From NCBI GenBank assembly GCA_003512585.1, contig DOQE01000049.1, forward strand, positions 20,040 to 30,629: a DNA stretch of 10,590 bases. The letters run 5' to 3'. The stretch comes from Bacillota bacterium. Lineage in GTDB: Bacteria; Bacillota_I; Bacilli_A; RFN20; CAG-826. The notes below the pieces were generated by a model. That model searched no databases, was not told where the DNA came from, and saw only the letters and a list, made by a program, of their open reading frames with translations. Positions 1 to 7,941 of the stretch are shown here, piece by piece (the first letter of the stretch is position 1; every line of letters starts with the position of its first letter). The translations under genes and the position numbers were made by a program.

Positions 1-1502
1 CCTCTGGGATCGCAGCAAATTTTGCAACCTCCACTAGAAAAGACTTAAACGAAAAGATCTCCTCTTTCTCTTTAACGGAAATTAACCGTTTCTCTACCGC
101 TAGTTTAATTACAAGAAGTACTAACGATATAGAGCAAGTGCAAATGACTTATTTACTGATGATGCGAATGATTTTCGCTGCTCCAATAACAGCCATATGG
201 GCAATATGCAAAGTCCAATCCGCCTCCTGGGAATTATCAATTGCCACCGTTATAGCAGTTTTGGTTTTAATAATTACTTTGACAATTCTAGCTATCCTTG
301 TCATGCCAAAATTCAAGGTATCTCAAAAATATATCGACAAACTAAACGGAATAACTAGAGAAAACTTAAATGGTATCCGTGTAGTTAAGGCATATAATGC
401 CGAGCAATACCAAGAAAATAAATTTAAAACTTCCAATGACGACCTTACTAAACTAAATTTATTCACCGGCAGAGTCATGGGACTACTTTCCCCAGTGATG
501 ATTATCGTAATGGATGGAATAACCTTAGCCATCTATTGGATTGGCTCATATTTAATAAATGGCGGCACTTTAGGCTATAACGATATTTCTAGTTTCACCA
601 TGCTAGCCACCCAGATAATCATGGCGTTTATGATGCTATTAATGATGTTTGTTTTATGGCCGAGAGCAAGCGTATCTGCAAAACGTATAAACGAAGTATT
701 AGAAACTAAGCCTTCAATAGTAGACCCAGTTAATCCAAATGTTCCGAAGAAGTTAGGAACCATTGAATTCGATGATGTTAGTTTTCATTATCCAGACGCT
801 GAAGAAAACATCCTAGAACACATTTCATTCAAAGCCAATCAAGGCGATACAATAGCCATAATTGGCCCAACCGGCTGTGGCAAAACAAGTTTAGTTCAAC
901 TCTTAGATAGATTATACGATGTAACATCAGGAAGCGTAAAAATCGATGGAGTAAATGTAAAAGACTTTTCGCAAAAAGAATTGCATTCTAGAATTGGATT
1001 TGTTCCGCAAAAAGGACTTTTATTTAGTGGGACAATAAAAAGCAACATTGGTTTTGGGCTAGATAGCCAAATAAATGATGAAGATATAGAAAACGCCGCA
1101 AAAATTGCTTGTGCCGATGAATTTATTGAAAAAATGGAAGGCAAATATAATTCGCCGATTGCCCAAGGTGGAAGCAATGTATCCGGAGGGCAAAGGCAAA
1201 GACTATGCATTGCTAGAGCCGTTGCCTTAAAACCAGAAATATTTGTTTTCGATGATTCTTTTAGTGCCTTAGATTTTAAAACCGATTTAAAGGTAAGACA
1301 AAATCTAAAAGCATCCCAACAAAAAGCAACAAAAGTAATCGTGGCCCAGCGTATCGGTACCGTAATGGACGCCGATCTGATTCTTGTCTTAAATGAAGGA
1401 AAGCTTGTTGGAAAAGGAACGCATAAAGAGTTACTTTCTAGTTGCGAACTTTATAAAGAGATAGCCTTATCTCAACTTAGTAAGGAGGAGCTTGGTTTAT
1501 GA
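1..1502 (+). CDS. ABC exporter half-transporter with degenerate ATP site (5' end cut by window edge)
   Basis: This is the first subunit of a heterodimeric ABC exporter, an inner-membrane pump driven by ATP. The reading frame is open to the left edge, so the start lies outside; a GTG at 138 is internal. The 499 visible residues (counted from base 3) begin in the first cytoplasmic loop after TM2, continue through TM3-TM6, then the nucleotide-binding domain: Walker A GPTGCGKT (288-295), signature VSGGQ (393-397) and Walker B ending FDD (417-418). Asp418 replaces the catalytic Glu, and Gln449 replaces the switch His (AQRIGT). Both substitutions are typical of the TM287/LmrC-type partner, whose own ATP site is nearly inactive. 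About 80 N-terminal residues are missing by comparison with the family. It ends in TGA overlapping the next gene's ATG. The family often exports drugs or lipophilic compounds; the substrate here is unknown. Confidence 0.93.
   Translation, partial: SGIAANFATSTRKDLNEKISSFSLTEINRFSTASLITRSTNDIEQVQMTYLLMMRMIFAAPITAIWAICKVQSASWELSIATVIAVLVLIITLTILAILVMPKFKVSQKYIDKLNGITRENLNGIRVVKAYNAEQYQENKFKTSNDDLTKLNLFTGRVMGLLSPVMIIVMDGITLAIYWIGSYLINGGTLGYNDISSFTMLATQIIMAFMMLLMMFVLWPRASVSAKRINEVLETKPSIVDPVNPNVPKKLGTIEFDDVSFHYPDAEENILEHISFKANQGDTIAIIGPTGCGKTSLVQLLDRLYDVTSGSVKIDGVNVKDFSQKELHSRIGFVPQKGLLFSGTIKSNIGFGLDSQINDEDIENAAKIACADEFIEKMEGKYNSPIAQGGSNVSGGQRQRLCIARAVALKPEIFVFDDSFSALDFKTDLKVRQNLKASQQKATKVIVAQRIGTVMDADLILVLNEGKLVGKGTHKELLSSCELYKEIALSQLSKEELGL
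1482..1490 (+). promoter_or_regulatory. Ribosome binding site inside the upstream ABC gene
   Basis: AAGGAGGAG is a near-perfect Shine-Dalgarno sequence 8 bases before the ATG at 1499. It sits in the last codons of the first ABC gene and, with the ATGA overlap, fixes the start of the second subunit. Confidence 0.85.
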
Positions 1503-3307
1503 GTATGCATCCAAAACGCGATTTGCCAAAAAAGATATCGAAAGATGAAATGAAAAAAGCTTTTAAAAATATACTCGGTACCTCAAAAAACTTTTATATT
1601 TCAATACTAATTGCTGCTTTATTTATTTTAGGTGGAGTCATTATTTCTATCATTGCTCCCCAATTTCTTTCAGATTTAACAAATGAAATAGCTAATAATG
1701 CCCAAACAAAAAATATCAACATGGAAATAGTATCCAAAAACGGAATTATTTTGGCCTGTTTATATTTTGCTAGCGCTTTATTGACTTATGGTTCTAGCTT
1801 TATATTAACCGGGGTAACCCAAAAATACGCCAACTCCTTAAGAAGATCTATTTCTATAAAGATAAACAAAATCCCCTTATCCTATTTTGACTCCCACCAA
1901 GTCGGAGACATATTGTCTAGAGTTACTAACGATGTCGATTCAGTAGCACAAAGCCTTGATCAATCTATATCAATGCTACTGCAAGCCGTCTTTATGCTTA
2001 TAGGTTCGCTAATTGGAATGTTCGTTACATCTTATTTAATGGCTTTTGTAGCTTTATTATCTATACCCTTGATGCTTTTATTCATAGGCTTAATAATGAA
2101 ATTTGCCATGCCTCAATTTATAAAAAGGCAAGAAGAGATAGGCCAAATCAACGGGGTTATTGAAGAAAAATACTCCGGCCAATTAATAATAAAACTATTT
2201 AATGCCGAAAATAGAGTCAACACCAATTTCAACAGGCAAAATAGCGAGCTCGGTTCAACAATGTTTAAAGCTCAAATTTATGGTGGATTAATGCAACCAT
2301 TAATGAACTTTATTTCCTATTTTGCCTATATTGCAATTTTAGTAGTCGGTGGATTATTGCTTTCAGAAGGAAAAGTAGATTATGGAACAATCACGGCTTT
2401 CTTAGTCTATATAAGATTATTCCAGCAACCAATGACTCAAATTGCTCAAGCCATGAATACTTTGCAAACCACCGGGGCTGCTAGCAAACGAGTTTTTGAT
2501 TTCTTAGAAGAAAATGAATTATCCGATGAAAGCAAACTAACTAGAAAACTAGCTGGTCCAGATGGAAAAGAAAATATCAAAGGAGAAGTTGAGTTTAAAC
2601 ACGTATGTTTCTCTTATGATCCGAGTAGAGAAATTATTCATGATTTCTCCGCTAAAATAAAGCCAGGATCAAAAGTAGCCATAGTAGGCCCTACTGGAGC
2701 GGGTAAAACAACAATGGTCAATCTCCTTATGAGATTCTATGAAGTCAATTCAGGTGAAATATTAATAGATGGGGTATCCACAAAAGACATGCCAAGAGAA
2801 GAAATCCACGACATATTTGGCATGGTTTTGCAAGACACTTGGGTTTTTGACGGAAGCATGAGAGAAAATATTGTCTTCAATAGCCCGGATATAAGTGATG
2901 AAGAATTAAAAGCAATTTGCAAAGAAGCGAATATTTATCACTTTATTCGAACCTTGCCAGGAAAACTTAATTGCCAATTGTCTAACGCCGGCTCCATTTC
3001 TTCAGGCCAAAAGCAACTTATAACAATAGCAAGAGCCATGGTTAGAAAAGCTCCTTTACTAATATTAGATGAAGCAACTTCTAATGTTGATACCAGGACA
3101 GAAGAATTAATCCAAGAAGCCATGGATAAACTAACAAAAGGAAGAACTAGTTTTGTAATAGCTCACCGCTTATCTACAATTAAAAATGCCGATTTAATCT
3201 TGGTTATGAAAGATGGAAATATAGTAGAGCAAGGGACGCACGAAAGCTTGATGAAAGATAACGGTTTCTATGCCTCCTTATATAACTCACAGTTTTCTTT
3301 TGAATAA
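1499..3307 (+). CDS. ABC exporter half-transporter with canonical ATPase motifs (partner subunit)
   Basis: This 602-residue protein is a complete half-transporter: six membrane segments (about 33-56, 82-104, 158-178, 180-202, 268-290 and 295-315) and a C-terminal ATPase domain. Its motifs are Walker A GPTGAGKT (397-404), Q-loop Gln445, Walker B LILDE (521-525, catalytic Glu525) and switch His556. The signature is ISSGQ (500-504) rather than LSGGQ, as expected for the TM288-type partner. In the dimer, the working ATP site would pair this subunit's Walker motifs with the neighbour's intact VSGGQ, while ISSGQ faces the degenerate site. The ATG overlaps the upstream TGA (ATGA), and a strong AAGGAGGAG lies 8 bases before it, so the subunits are probably made in a coupled 1:1 fashion. 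Homologues include BmrD, LmrD and EfrD; multidrug export is an inference from family. Confidence 0.94.
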   Translation: MSMHPKRDLPKKISKDEMKKAFKNILGTSKNFYISILIAALFILGGVIISIIAPQFLSDLTNEIANNAQTKNINMEIVSKNGIILACLYFASALLTYGSSFILTGVTQKYANSLRRSISIKINKIPLSYFDSHQVGDILSRVTNDVDSVAQSLDQSISMLLQAVFMLIGSLIGMFVTSYLMAFVALLSIPLMLLFIGLIMKFAMPQFIKRQEEIGQINGVIEEKYSGQLIIKLFNAENRVNTNFNRQNSELGSTMFKAQIYGGLMQPLMNFISYFAYIAILVVGGLLLSEGKVDYGTITAFLVYIRLFQQPMTQIAQAMNTLQTTGAASKRVFDFLEENELSDESKLTRKLAGPDGKENIKGEVEFKHVCFSYDPSREIIHDFSAKIKPGSKVAIVGPTGAGKTTMVNLLMRFYEVNSGEILIDGVSTKDMPREEIHDIFGMVLQDTWVFDGSMRENIVFNSPDISDEELKAICKEANIYHFIRTLPGKLNCQLSNAGSISSGQKQLITIARAMVRKAPLLILDEATSNVDTRTEELIQEAMDKLTKGRTSFVIAHRLSTIKNADLILVMKDGNIVEQGTHESLMKDNGFYASLYNSQFSFE

Positions 3308-3316
3308 ATAAGTAAT

Positions 3317-3342
3317 AAAAAAACGGGCAGCCGCGTTTTTTT
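3317..3342. terminator. Bidirectional rho-independent terminator between convergent genes
   Basis: Seven A's, a short GC core (CG, bulged G, GG, loop CAG, CC, CG) and seven T's form a hairpin with a T-tract on either strand. It lies 9 bases after the ABC stop codon. The TAA stop of the rhamnosidase gene on the other strand overlaps its edge. It can therefore end transcription of both units. Confidence 0.75.
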
Positions 3343-5584
3343 ATTCCAATGACTCTACTTCTTTATAAATCACATTACACTTTTCAACGACATTAACTTT
3401 TATTTTTCTAGTTTTTAAATACTCGACTACATATTTGCCGTTTTCCTTAAACCACTTAACCCCCACTTTTTCTCCTTTAAATTCTCTTTCGGCTTTAGCA
3501 AAAGAAACTTCTTCAGGGAATATAGGGTCAATAAACACAGAATCGTCTAGATTGTCATTAATATTCAATCCGGCTATATAACGGATAAATACCATCGTAA
3601 AATCACCCCAGAAATGATGATTTAACGAGGAAATATCAGGCCGATCATTTGGGTTTTTCGGTTCAATGGATCCATCTTTTTTCATTTCAAATTCCATTTG
3701 GAATTCTTCTGGCAAGGCAGTTAAGCCCATTTTTTCCCAATAACCAAAAGAAGGATAACTGTCTTGAATCATTAATTTTAAAGCAAGATTAATATCTTTT
3801 TTAGCCAAAACCCTAAATAAGCGTCTCGCACCTAAAACGCCTACTTGGAAATGGTCATTATTTTGGTGAATCAAATTGATTAAGTCTTCATAAAAATTAT
3901 CAATCTCATCTTCATTTACAACGCCTATTTCCATAGCCATGGCTAAGGCTGTTTGGGTCATATACTCTTTTTTAAAGCGCTTATCTTTAATAAAGAATTT
4001 CCTAAATGAAGTTACGAGTTGATCACGATATTCATCTACGAATTGCTTGCTCTTGTTTCTATTTAGTCTATTGAATAATTTAGATTCGTTAGAACATATC
4101 TCTATTAAAGATAAAGTATCCGTTATTCTTAAATCGGTTTGATAATCACCCGATATACGTTTAGTCTCACACCAATCACCTAAGCCATAACTAGCTAGAC
4201 CATCTTTATCTAATCTTGTTTTTGAATACTTTAAATATCTAATCATTGCCTCTTCATTTTCTAAAACAATAGATTCATCGCCTTCATATTGATAAGAAAA
4301 GAAAACCGCATTAGTCAAAGCCTCATCCCAAGCCGGTCCATTGCCCCAAGCAAAACCCCAGCCCGTAGTTGGAATTATCCCCGGCAAAACGCCTTCTTTA
4401 GTTTGTGCCTTTCTAACATTATTTAACCATTCTTTTAAATCTAATGATAAATTTGCATGATAACATAAATAATCAGTAGATAAAGCTATATCGCCAGTCC
4501 AACCATTTTTCTCCCTGTGCGGACAATCGGTTGGAAAATAAACGATATTGGAATCCATGGAATTAATAGCCATTTCTTCAAGCCTATTTATTGTTTTGTT
4601 CGAACAAGAAAAACTGCCTACTTTTTTATAATTAGAACGAATCCTAATCATTGTTAATAAATCTAACGTGGCCTCGTTATCTTCAATTCCGTTAACCTTA
4701 GCATAGCCAAATCCATAATAGCTAAAGGAAGGTTCATATGTTTCGTTTTCTTCCCCTGAGGCTATATATTCAAGATGCTGAATAAAATCCTTTGGAGTCT
4801 TTGCTCCAAAGCTTATATTTGTCATATCCAAATCGCCTTCTAATAACCTCTCGCCAAAATCAATAGATATCCTTTTTCCTTTTTTTGTATTTATTTTTAA
4901 TCTAAAAATACCGCAGAGATTAATAGGGAATACATATAAATACCCTAAACCCACTTTTCTTATTTCGATAGGTTTTATTTCTTCTAATTTAGCAATTGGG
5001 TTAGCCTTAACTAATCTAGCTTCTCCTAAAGGAGCATCTACTTTTATAGCATTATCCCAAGAAGAATCATCGAAATCGACTTGGTTCCAATTCTTTATTT
5101 CTTTTCTAGCGTCATAATATTCGCCAGCCCTGTAATCATCAAACAAAAGAGGTGATGGAGCACTTTTTATACTTTCGTCTGCCTCAAAAATCGTTTTATT
5201 GTCTATTTCAAAAGAAAAAGCTAATTTCGGAGCGGATCTAAATCTTGCTTTGTCAAAGTGCCAAACCTTGCCACCTGGATTATTTAAAAAACCATTACCA
5301 AGCATAAAAGCAAAAACATTTTTTCCTTTTACTAAATAAGAAGAAACATCGTATTCATCGTAATAAATAATATCGTCTGGATTAGAGATATAAGGAGAAA
5401 GCAATCCTTTTGTTATTTCCTTTCCATTAACCCAAAACCTATAAAAACCCAAACCGGATATAATTATTTTTTCATTACCTTTTATTCTTTCTAAATAAAA
5501 TGTTTTTCTAAAATATGGAGCAGGAACAAATTTTACAAAAGTTGCATATTCCTTACCTCTAGAGACAAAATTAGATGAGAACAT
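3341..5584 (-). CDS. Alpha-L-rhamnosidase-like glycoside hydrolase, family GH78, cytoplasmic
   Basis: Probable inverting alpha-L-rhamnosidase of 747 residues, releasing terminal rhamnose from glycosides. It has the usual GH78 order: an N-terminal beta-sandwich (about 25-200, with a VNGKEI motif), a second beta domain (about 205-315), an (alpha/alpha)6 catalytic domain (about 320-665, including GLGDW and the SLNHHFWGD segment) and a C-terminal beta domain. DCPHREKNGWTGD gives Asp353, Glu358 and Asp365, with the spacing of the acidic residues shown to matter in Bacillus GL1 RhaB. Glu626 in TALPE fits the position of the general base, but this alignment was made by eye. No signal peptide or membrane segment is present, so it should act on imported sugars. 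A TTG at 5605 would add 7 residues, but the ATG at 5584 sits 8 bases after AGAAAGG and is preferred. It is an orphan here, with no sugar transporter or regulator beside it. Substrate is uncertain. Confidence 0.85.
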   Translation of the reverse strand: MFSSNFVSRGKEYATFVKFVPAPYFRKTFYLERIKGNEKIIISGLGFYRFWVNGKEITKGLLSPYISNPDDIIYYDEYDVSSYLVKGKNVFAFMLGNGFLNNPGGKVWHFDKARFRSAPKLAFSFEIDNKTIFEADESIKSAPSPLLFDDYRAGEYYDARKEIKNWNQVDFDDSSWDNAIKVDAPLGEARLVKANPIAKLEEIKPIEIRKVGLGYLYVFPINLCGIFRLKINTKKGKRISIDFGERLLEGDLDMTNISFGAKTPKDFIQHLEYIASGEENETYEPSFSYYGFGYAKVNGIEDNEATLDLLTMIRIRSNYKKVGSFSCSNKTINRLEEMAINSMDSNIVYFPTDCPHREKNGWTGDIALSTDYLCYHANLSLDLKEWLNNVRKAQTKEGVLPGIIPTTGWGFAWGNGPAWDEALTNAVFFSYQYEGDESIVLENEEAMIRYLKYSKTRLDKDGLASYGLGDWCETKRISGDYQTDLRITDTLSLIEICSNESKLFNRLNRNKSKQFVDEYRDQLVTSFRKFFIKDKRFKKEYMTQTALAMAMEIGVVNEDEIDNFYEDLINLIHQNNDHFQVGVLGARRLFRVLAKKDINLALKLMIQDSYPSFGYWEKMGLTALPEEFQMEFEMKKDGSIEPKNPNDRPDISSLNHHFWGDFTMVFIRYIAGLNINDNLDDSVFIDPIFPEEVSFAKAEREFKGEKVGVKWFKENGKYVVEYLKTRKIKVNVVEKCNVIYKEVESLE

Positions 5585-5592
5585 AAATAGAT

Positions 5593-5599
5593 CCTTTCT
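5593..5599 (-). promoter_or_regulatory. Ribosome binding site deciding the rhamnosidase start
   Basis: AGAAAGG lies 8 bases before the ATG at 5584. It falls inside the extra codons that a TTG start at 5605 would use, which argues for the shorter protein. Confidence 0.7.
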
Positions 5600-5619
5600 A
5601 TACAATCATTGCCAAAAAA

Positions 5620-5628
5620 ATTATAGCA
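5620..5628 (-). promoter_or_regulatory. Extended -10 promoter of the rhamnosidase gene
   Basis: Reading the - strand, TGCTATAAT is a perfect -10 hexamer with the TGn extension, about 35 bases before the ATG. No good -35 lies at 16-18 bases, only T-rich matches such as TTTTGA, which an extended -10 can tolerate. No catabolite-repression (cre) site or clear operator palindrome was seen nearby. Confidence 0.55.
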
Positions 5629-5692
5629 AGAATAGAAACACTCAAAATGCTAAAAGTATCATAAATAGTCAATAAAAGACCAAATATAAATT

Positions 5693-5726
5693 AAAAAAGC
5701 CACCCACTTAATTGTTAGATGGCTTT
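5693..5726 (-). terminator. Rho-independent terminator of ftsH
   Basis: On the - strand, AAAGCCATC pairs with GGTGGCTTT (one G-T pair) around a loop of about a dozen bases, followed by a run of six T's. It begins 11 bases after the ftsH stop and separates ftsH from the rhamnosidase unit. Confidence 0.8.
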
Positions 5727-5737
5727 ATTCTTGCAAA

Positions 5738-7861
5738 TTATTGTTTAGACTCTTCCGTTTTCTCTTCGCTAGGAACTGTTTTTTCTTCCTCTTTAGGAGT
5801 CTCTTCTTTGCTAGGTTCAGCATCATTTTGTTTTGGAAGAGAACCGTTCTTACAAAGATATTCGATTTCTTCTGCCGTTATGGTTTCTTTTTCTAAAAGG
5901 GTTTCGGCAATAAGAATTACTTGATCTTTATGTTCTAGAAGTAATTTTCTAGCGTTTTCATGGGCTTCATCGATAATCTTTCTAACGGCCTTATCAATTT
6001 CAAAAGCAATTTGGGTCGAGAAATTCTTTTGAGTCGAATTGTAATCTCTCCCTAAGAAAACAGAACCCGTATCCTTTTCATATTGAATTGGTCCTAATTC
6101 TGACATACCTAATTCAGTAACCATTAATCTAGCGATTCTAGTAGCTTCTTGAATATCATTAGATGCACCGGTAGTAACATCTTGGAAAAAGATTTCTTCT
6201 GAAGTTCTTCCACCCAATAGACCAGTAATTCTAGCAATCAACTCATTTTTAGTAAGCAAGAAGCGATCGTCTTCTGGCGTCATAAGAACATGCCCACCCG
6301 TATTACCACGAGGAATGATTGTGATTTTTTGAACTTTGTCAGAAAAAGGTAAATTAATGCCTATAACTGCATGCCCTGCTTCGTGATAAGCAACTTCTTT
6401 TCTTTCCATAGGAGACATAGACCTACTAGATTTTGCGGGACCAGATATCCTTCTATCGATGGCTTCGTCAATATCTGCCATATCAATATCAGGCTTATTC
6501 TCTCTAACGGCAAGAATTGCAGCTTCATTTAATACGTTATCTAAGTCCGCACCAGAAAAGCCAACGGTCCTTTTAGCTAATGCAGCAAAATCGACGGCTG
6601 GGTCAATCTTTTTATTACGTGCATGGACTTTTAATATGGCTTCTCTGCCAGCTTTATCAGGAAGAGAAACAGTTATGGTTCTATCAAATCTGCCCGCCCT
6701 TCTTAAGGCTGGGTCAAGGACATCGTCACGGTTGGTCGCGGCAATAACAAGAATTCCAGAATTTGGCTCGAAACCATCCATTTCAACAAGCAATTGATTA
6801 AGGGTTTGTTCTCTTTCGTCATTGCCTCCGCCTAGTCCTGCGCCTCTTTGACGTCCAACGGCATCAATTTCATCAATAAAGATCAAACACGGAGCAGTTT
6901 CTTTTGCTTTTCTAAACAAATCGCGTACACGTCCTGCACCAACGCCGACATACATCTCGACAAAATCAGAACCAGAAATGGAATAGAAAGGAACTCCGGC
7001 TTCACCAGCGACGGCCTTAGCTAATAAAGTTTTACCAGTTCCCGGTGGGCCGATAAGAAGAACGCCTTTAGGTAGTCTCGCACCAAACTTAGAATATTTC
7101 TTTGGATCTTTTAAATATTCTACGAGTTCAACCATTTCGGCTTTTTCTTCATCGCATCCAGCGACATCGCTAAATTTAACTTTAGAAGTAGCTTTTTTTG
7201 CAGGCGATTTATTAAATCCCAATGCGGAATTATTCATTCCGGAAACAGAAGAACTAAGTCTAGAGAAGATAATAAACCCAACAACCAACAAAATAGCAGT
7301 TGAAATCAAAGTTGGACCCCATGTATCCCACCAAGACACTTGGAAAGCATCACTAAATTTTAAACCGCCAGATACATTTGATGCATTGGTCAAGGTATCA
7401 TGAATCCTATAATCAAATATTGAGTAATAATAGTCATGGTTTACTTGGTAAGTAATGCCATCTTTAAAAGTAGTAGTAGCAAAGCCATCGCCTTCTCCTG
7501 ACCATAAATTTTCATCAATAAGAACGGTAAACGTTCCTTTTTTATTGCTAGACTTATCGATGTAATTCCCCTTAACGGTTACGACTTTATATCCTTGACT
7601 TGCTTCAACATAATAAACACGCTTATCAACAAGGTTATAATCTTCATAAGACATTGTGGCAATTTGATTGCCGCTTCCATCATCTTTAATAGTCGCTGAA
7701 TAGCCTAAATAATTATCAAGATCGCTAATTGCCCAAGTCTCTCCTTTTCCTACCATTGAAGAAACAATTAGCCAAATGAACAAGCCAACAGTTACGGCCA
7801 TTAGCAAATAAGGCAATATAAAGCTGAATAAACTTTTCTTTGGGGCTTTTCCGTCATTCAT
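5738..7861 (-). CDS. ftsH: FtsH, ATP-dependent membrane zinc metalloprotease
   Basis: FtsH (707 residues) forms a hexamer in the cytoplasmic membrane that extracts and degrades misfolded membrane proteins and short-lived regulators. It has TM1 (about 11-34), an extracytoplasmic domain (about 35-181), TM2 (about 182-200), then the AAA+ domain: Walker A GPPGTGKT (271-278), pore loop around Tyr304-Val-Gly, Walker B FIDE (328-331) and the second region of homology with arginine fingers Arg388 and Arg391. The protease site is HEAGH (493-497), with a third zinc ligand at Asp569. It ends in a charged Glu/Lys/Pro tail (about 678-707). It is longer than E. coli or B. subtilis FtsH (about 640), mainly through the outer domain and tail. 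AAGGAG lies 7 bases before the ATG. It follows tilS as in other Bacillota, but hpt is missing between them. A candidate CtsR box lies upstream. Confidence 0.98.
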   Translation of the reverse strand: MNDGKAPKKSLFSFILPYLLMAVTVGLFIWLIVSSMVGKGETWAISDLDNYLGYSATIKDDGSGNQIATMSYEDYNLVDKRVYYVEASQGYKVVTVKGNYIDKSSNKKGTFTVLIDENLWSGEGDGFATTTFKDGITYQVNHDYYYSIFDYRIHDTLTNASNVSGGLKFSDAFQVSWWDTWGPTLISTAILLVVGFIIFSRLSSSVSGMNNSALGFNKSPAKKATSKVKFSDVAGCDEEKAEMVELVEYLKDPKKYSKFGARLPKGVLLIGPPGTGKTLLAKAVAGEAGVPFYSISGSDFVEMYVGVGAGRVRDLFRKAKETAPCLIFIDEIDAVGRQRGAGLGGGNDEREQTLNQLLVEMDGFEPNSGILVIAATNRDDVLDPALRRAGRFDRTITVSLPDKAGREAILKVHARNKKIDPAVDFAALAKRTVGFSGADLDNVLNEAAILAVRENKPDIDMADIDEAIDRRISGPAKSSRSMSPMERKEVAYHEAGHAVIGINLPFSDKVQKITIIPRGNTGGHVLMTPEDDRFLLTKNELIARITGLLGGRTSEEIFFQDVTTGASNDIQEATRIARLMVTELGMSELGPIQYEKDTGSVFLGRDYNSTQKNFSTQIAFEIDKAVRKIIDEAHENARKLLLEHKDQVILIAETLLEKETITAEEIEYLCKNGSLPKQNDAEPSKEETPKEEEKTVPSEEKTEESKQ

Positions 7862-7912
7862 ATTCTTACTCCTTTTTCTTTTTTCTATTCTAACTAATTA
7901 ACGCGCTATGGA

Positions 7913-7940
7913 AATGTACACTAAATTCAAACTAAGTCAA
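7913..7940 (-). promoter_or_regulatory. Candidate sigma-A promoter of ftsH
   Basis: On the - strand, TTGACT (7940-7935) and TACATT (7918-7913) are separated by 16 bases, matching 5/6 and 4/6 of the consensus. The start of transcription would fall about 45 bases before the ATG. No terminator is visible after tilS, so readthrough from the upstream operon is also likely. A TAGAAT at 7892-7887 is an alternative -10, but it lacks a good -35. Confidence 0.4.
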
Positions 7941-7941
7941 A
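7925..7941 (+). promoter_or_regulatory. Candidate CtsR operator upstream of ftsH
   Basis: ATTCAAA-CTA-AGTCAAA matches the CtsR consensus RGTCAAA-NAN-RGTCAAA at 13 of 15 defined positions, with the correct 3-base spacer between direct heptads. It contains the -35 hexamer of the candidate ftsH promoter, where a repressor would block polymerase. CtsR is the class III heat-shock repressor of Bacillota, and ftsH of Lactobacillus plantarum belongs to its regulon. No ctsR gene is in the window, so the assignment is inferred from the motif and its place. Confidence 0.5.

Noticed and set aside
138..140. GTG as the start of the first ABC gene
   Set aside because: The frame is open to the left edge, and the residues before it match the conserved first cytoplasmic loop of ABC exporters.
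1500..1502. Possible recoding of TGA as tryptophan, given the Mollicutes-like gene content
   Set aside because: TGA ends the first ABC gene exactly at the ATGA overlap with a strong ribosome binding site for the next gene, and Trp positions in FtsH and the other proteins are TGG.
5585..5605. Rhamnosidase start at the TTG (5605)
   Set aside because: The Shine-Dalgarno AGAAAGG lies inside this extension and is correctly spaced from the ATG at 5584.
5585..5737. Riboswitch or small RNA in the ftsH-rhamnosidase gap
   Set aside because: Besides the ftsH terminator and an extended -10 promoter, no conserved riboswitch core or further stable stem was seen; the leader is only about 30 bases.
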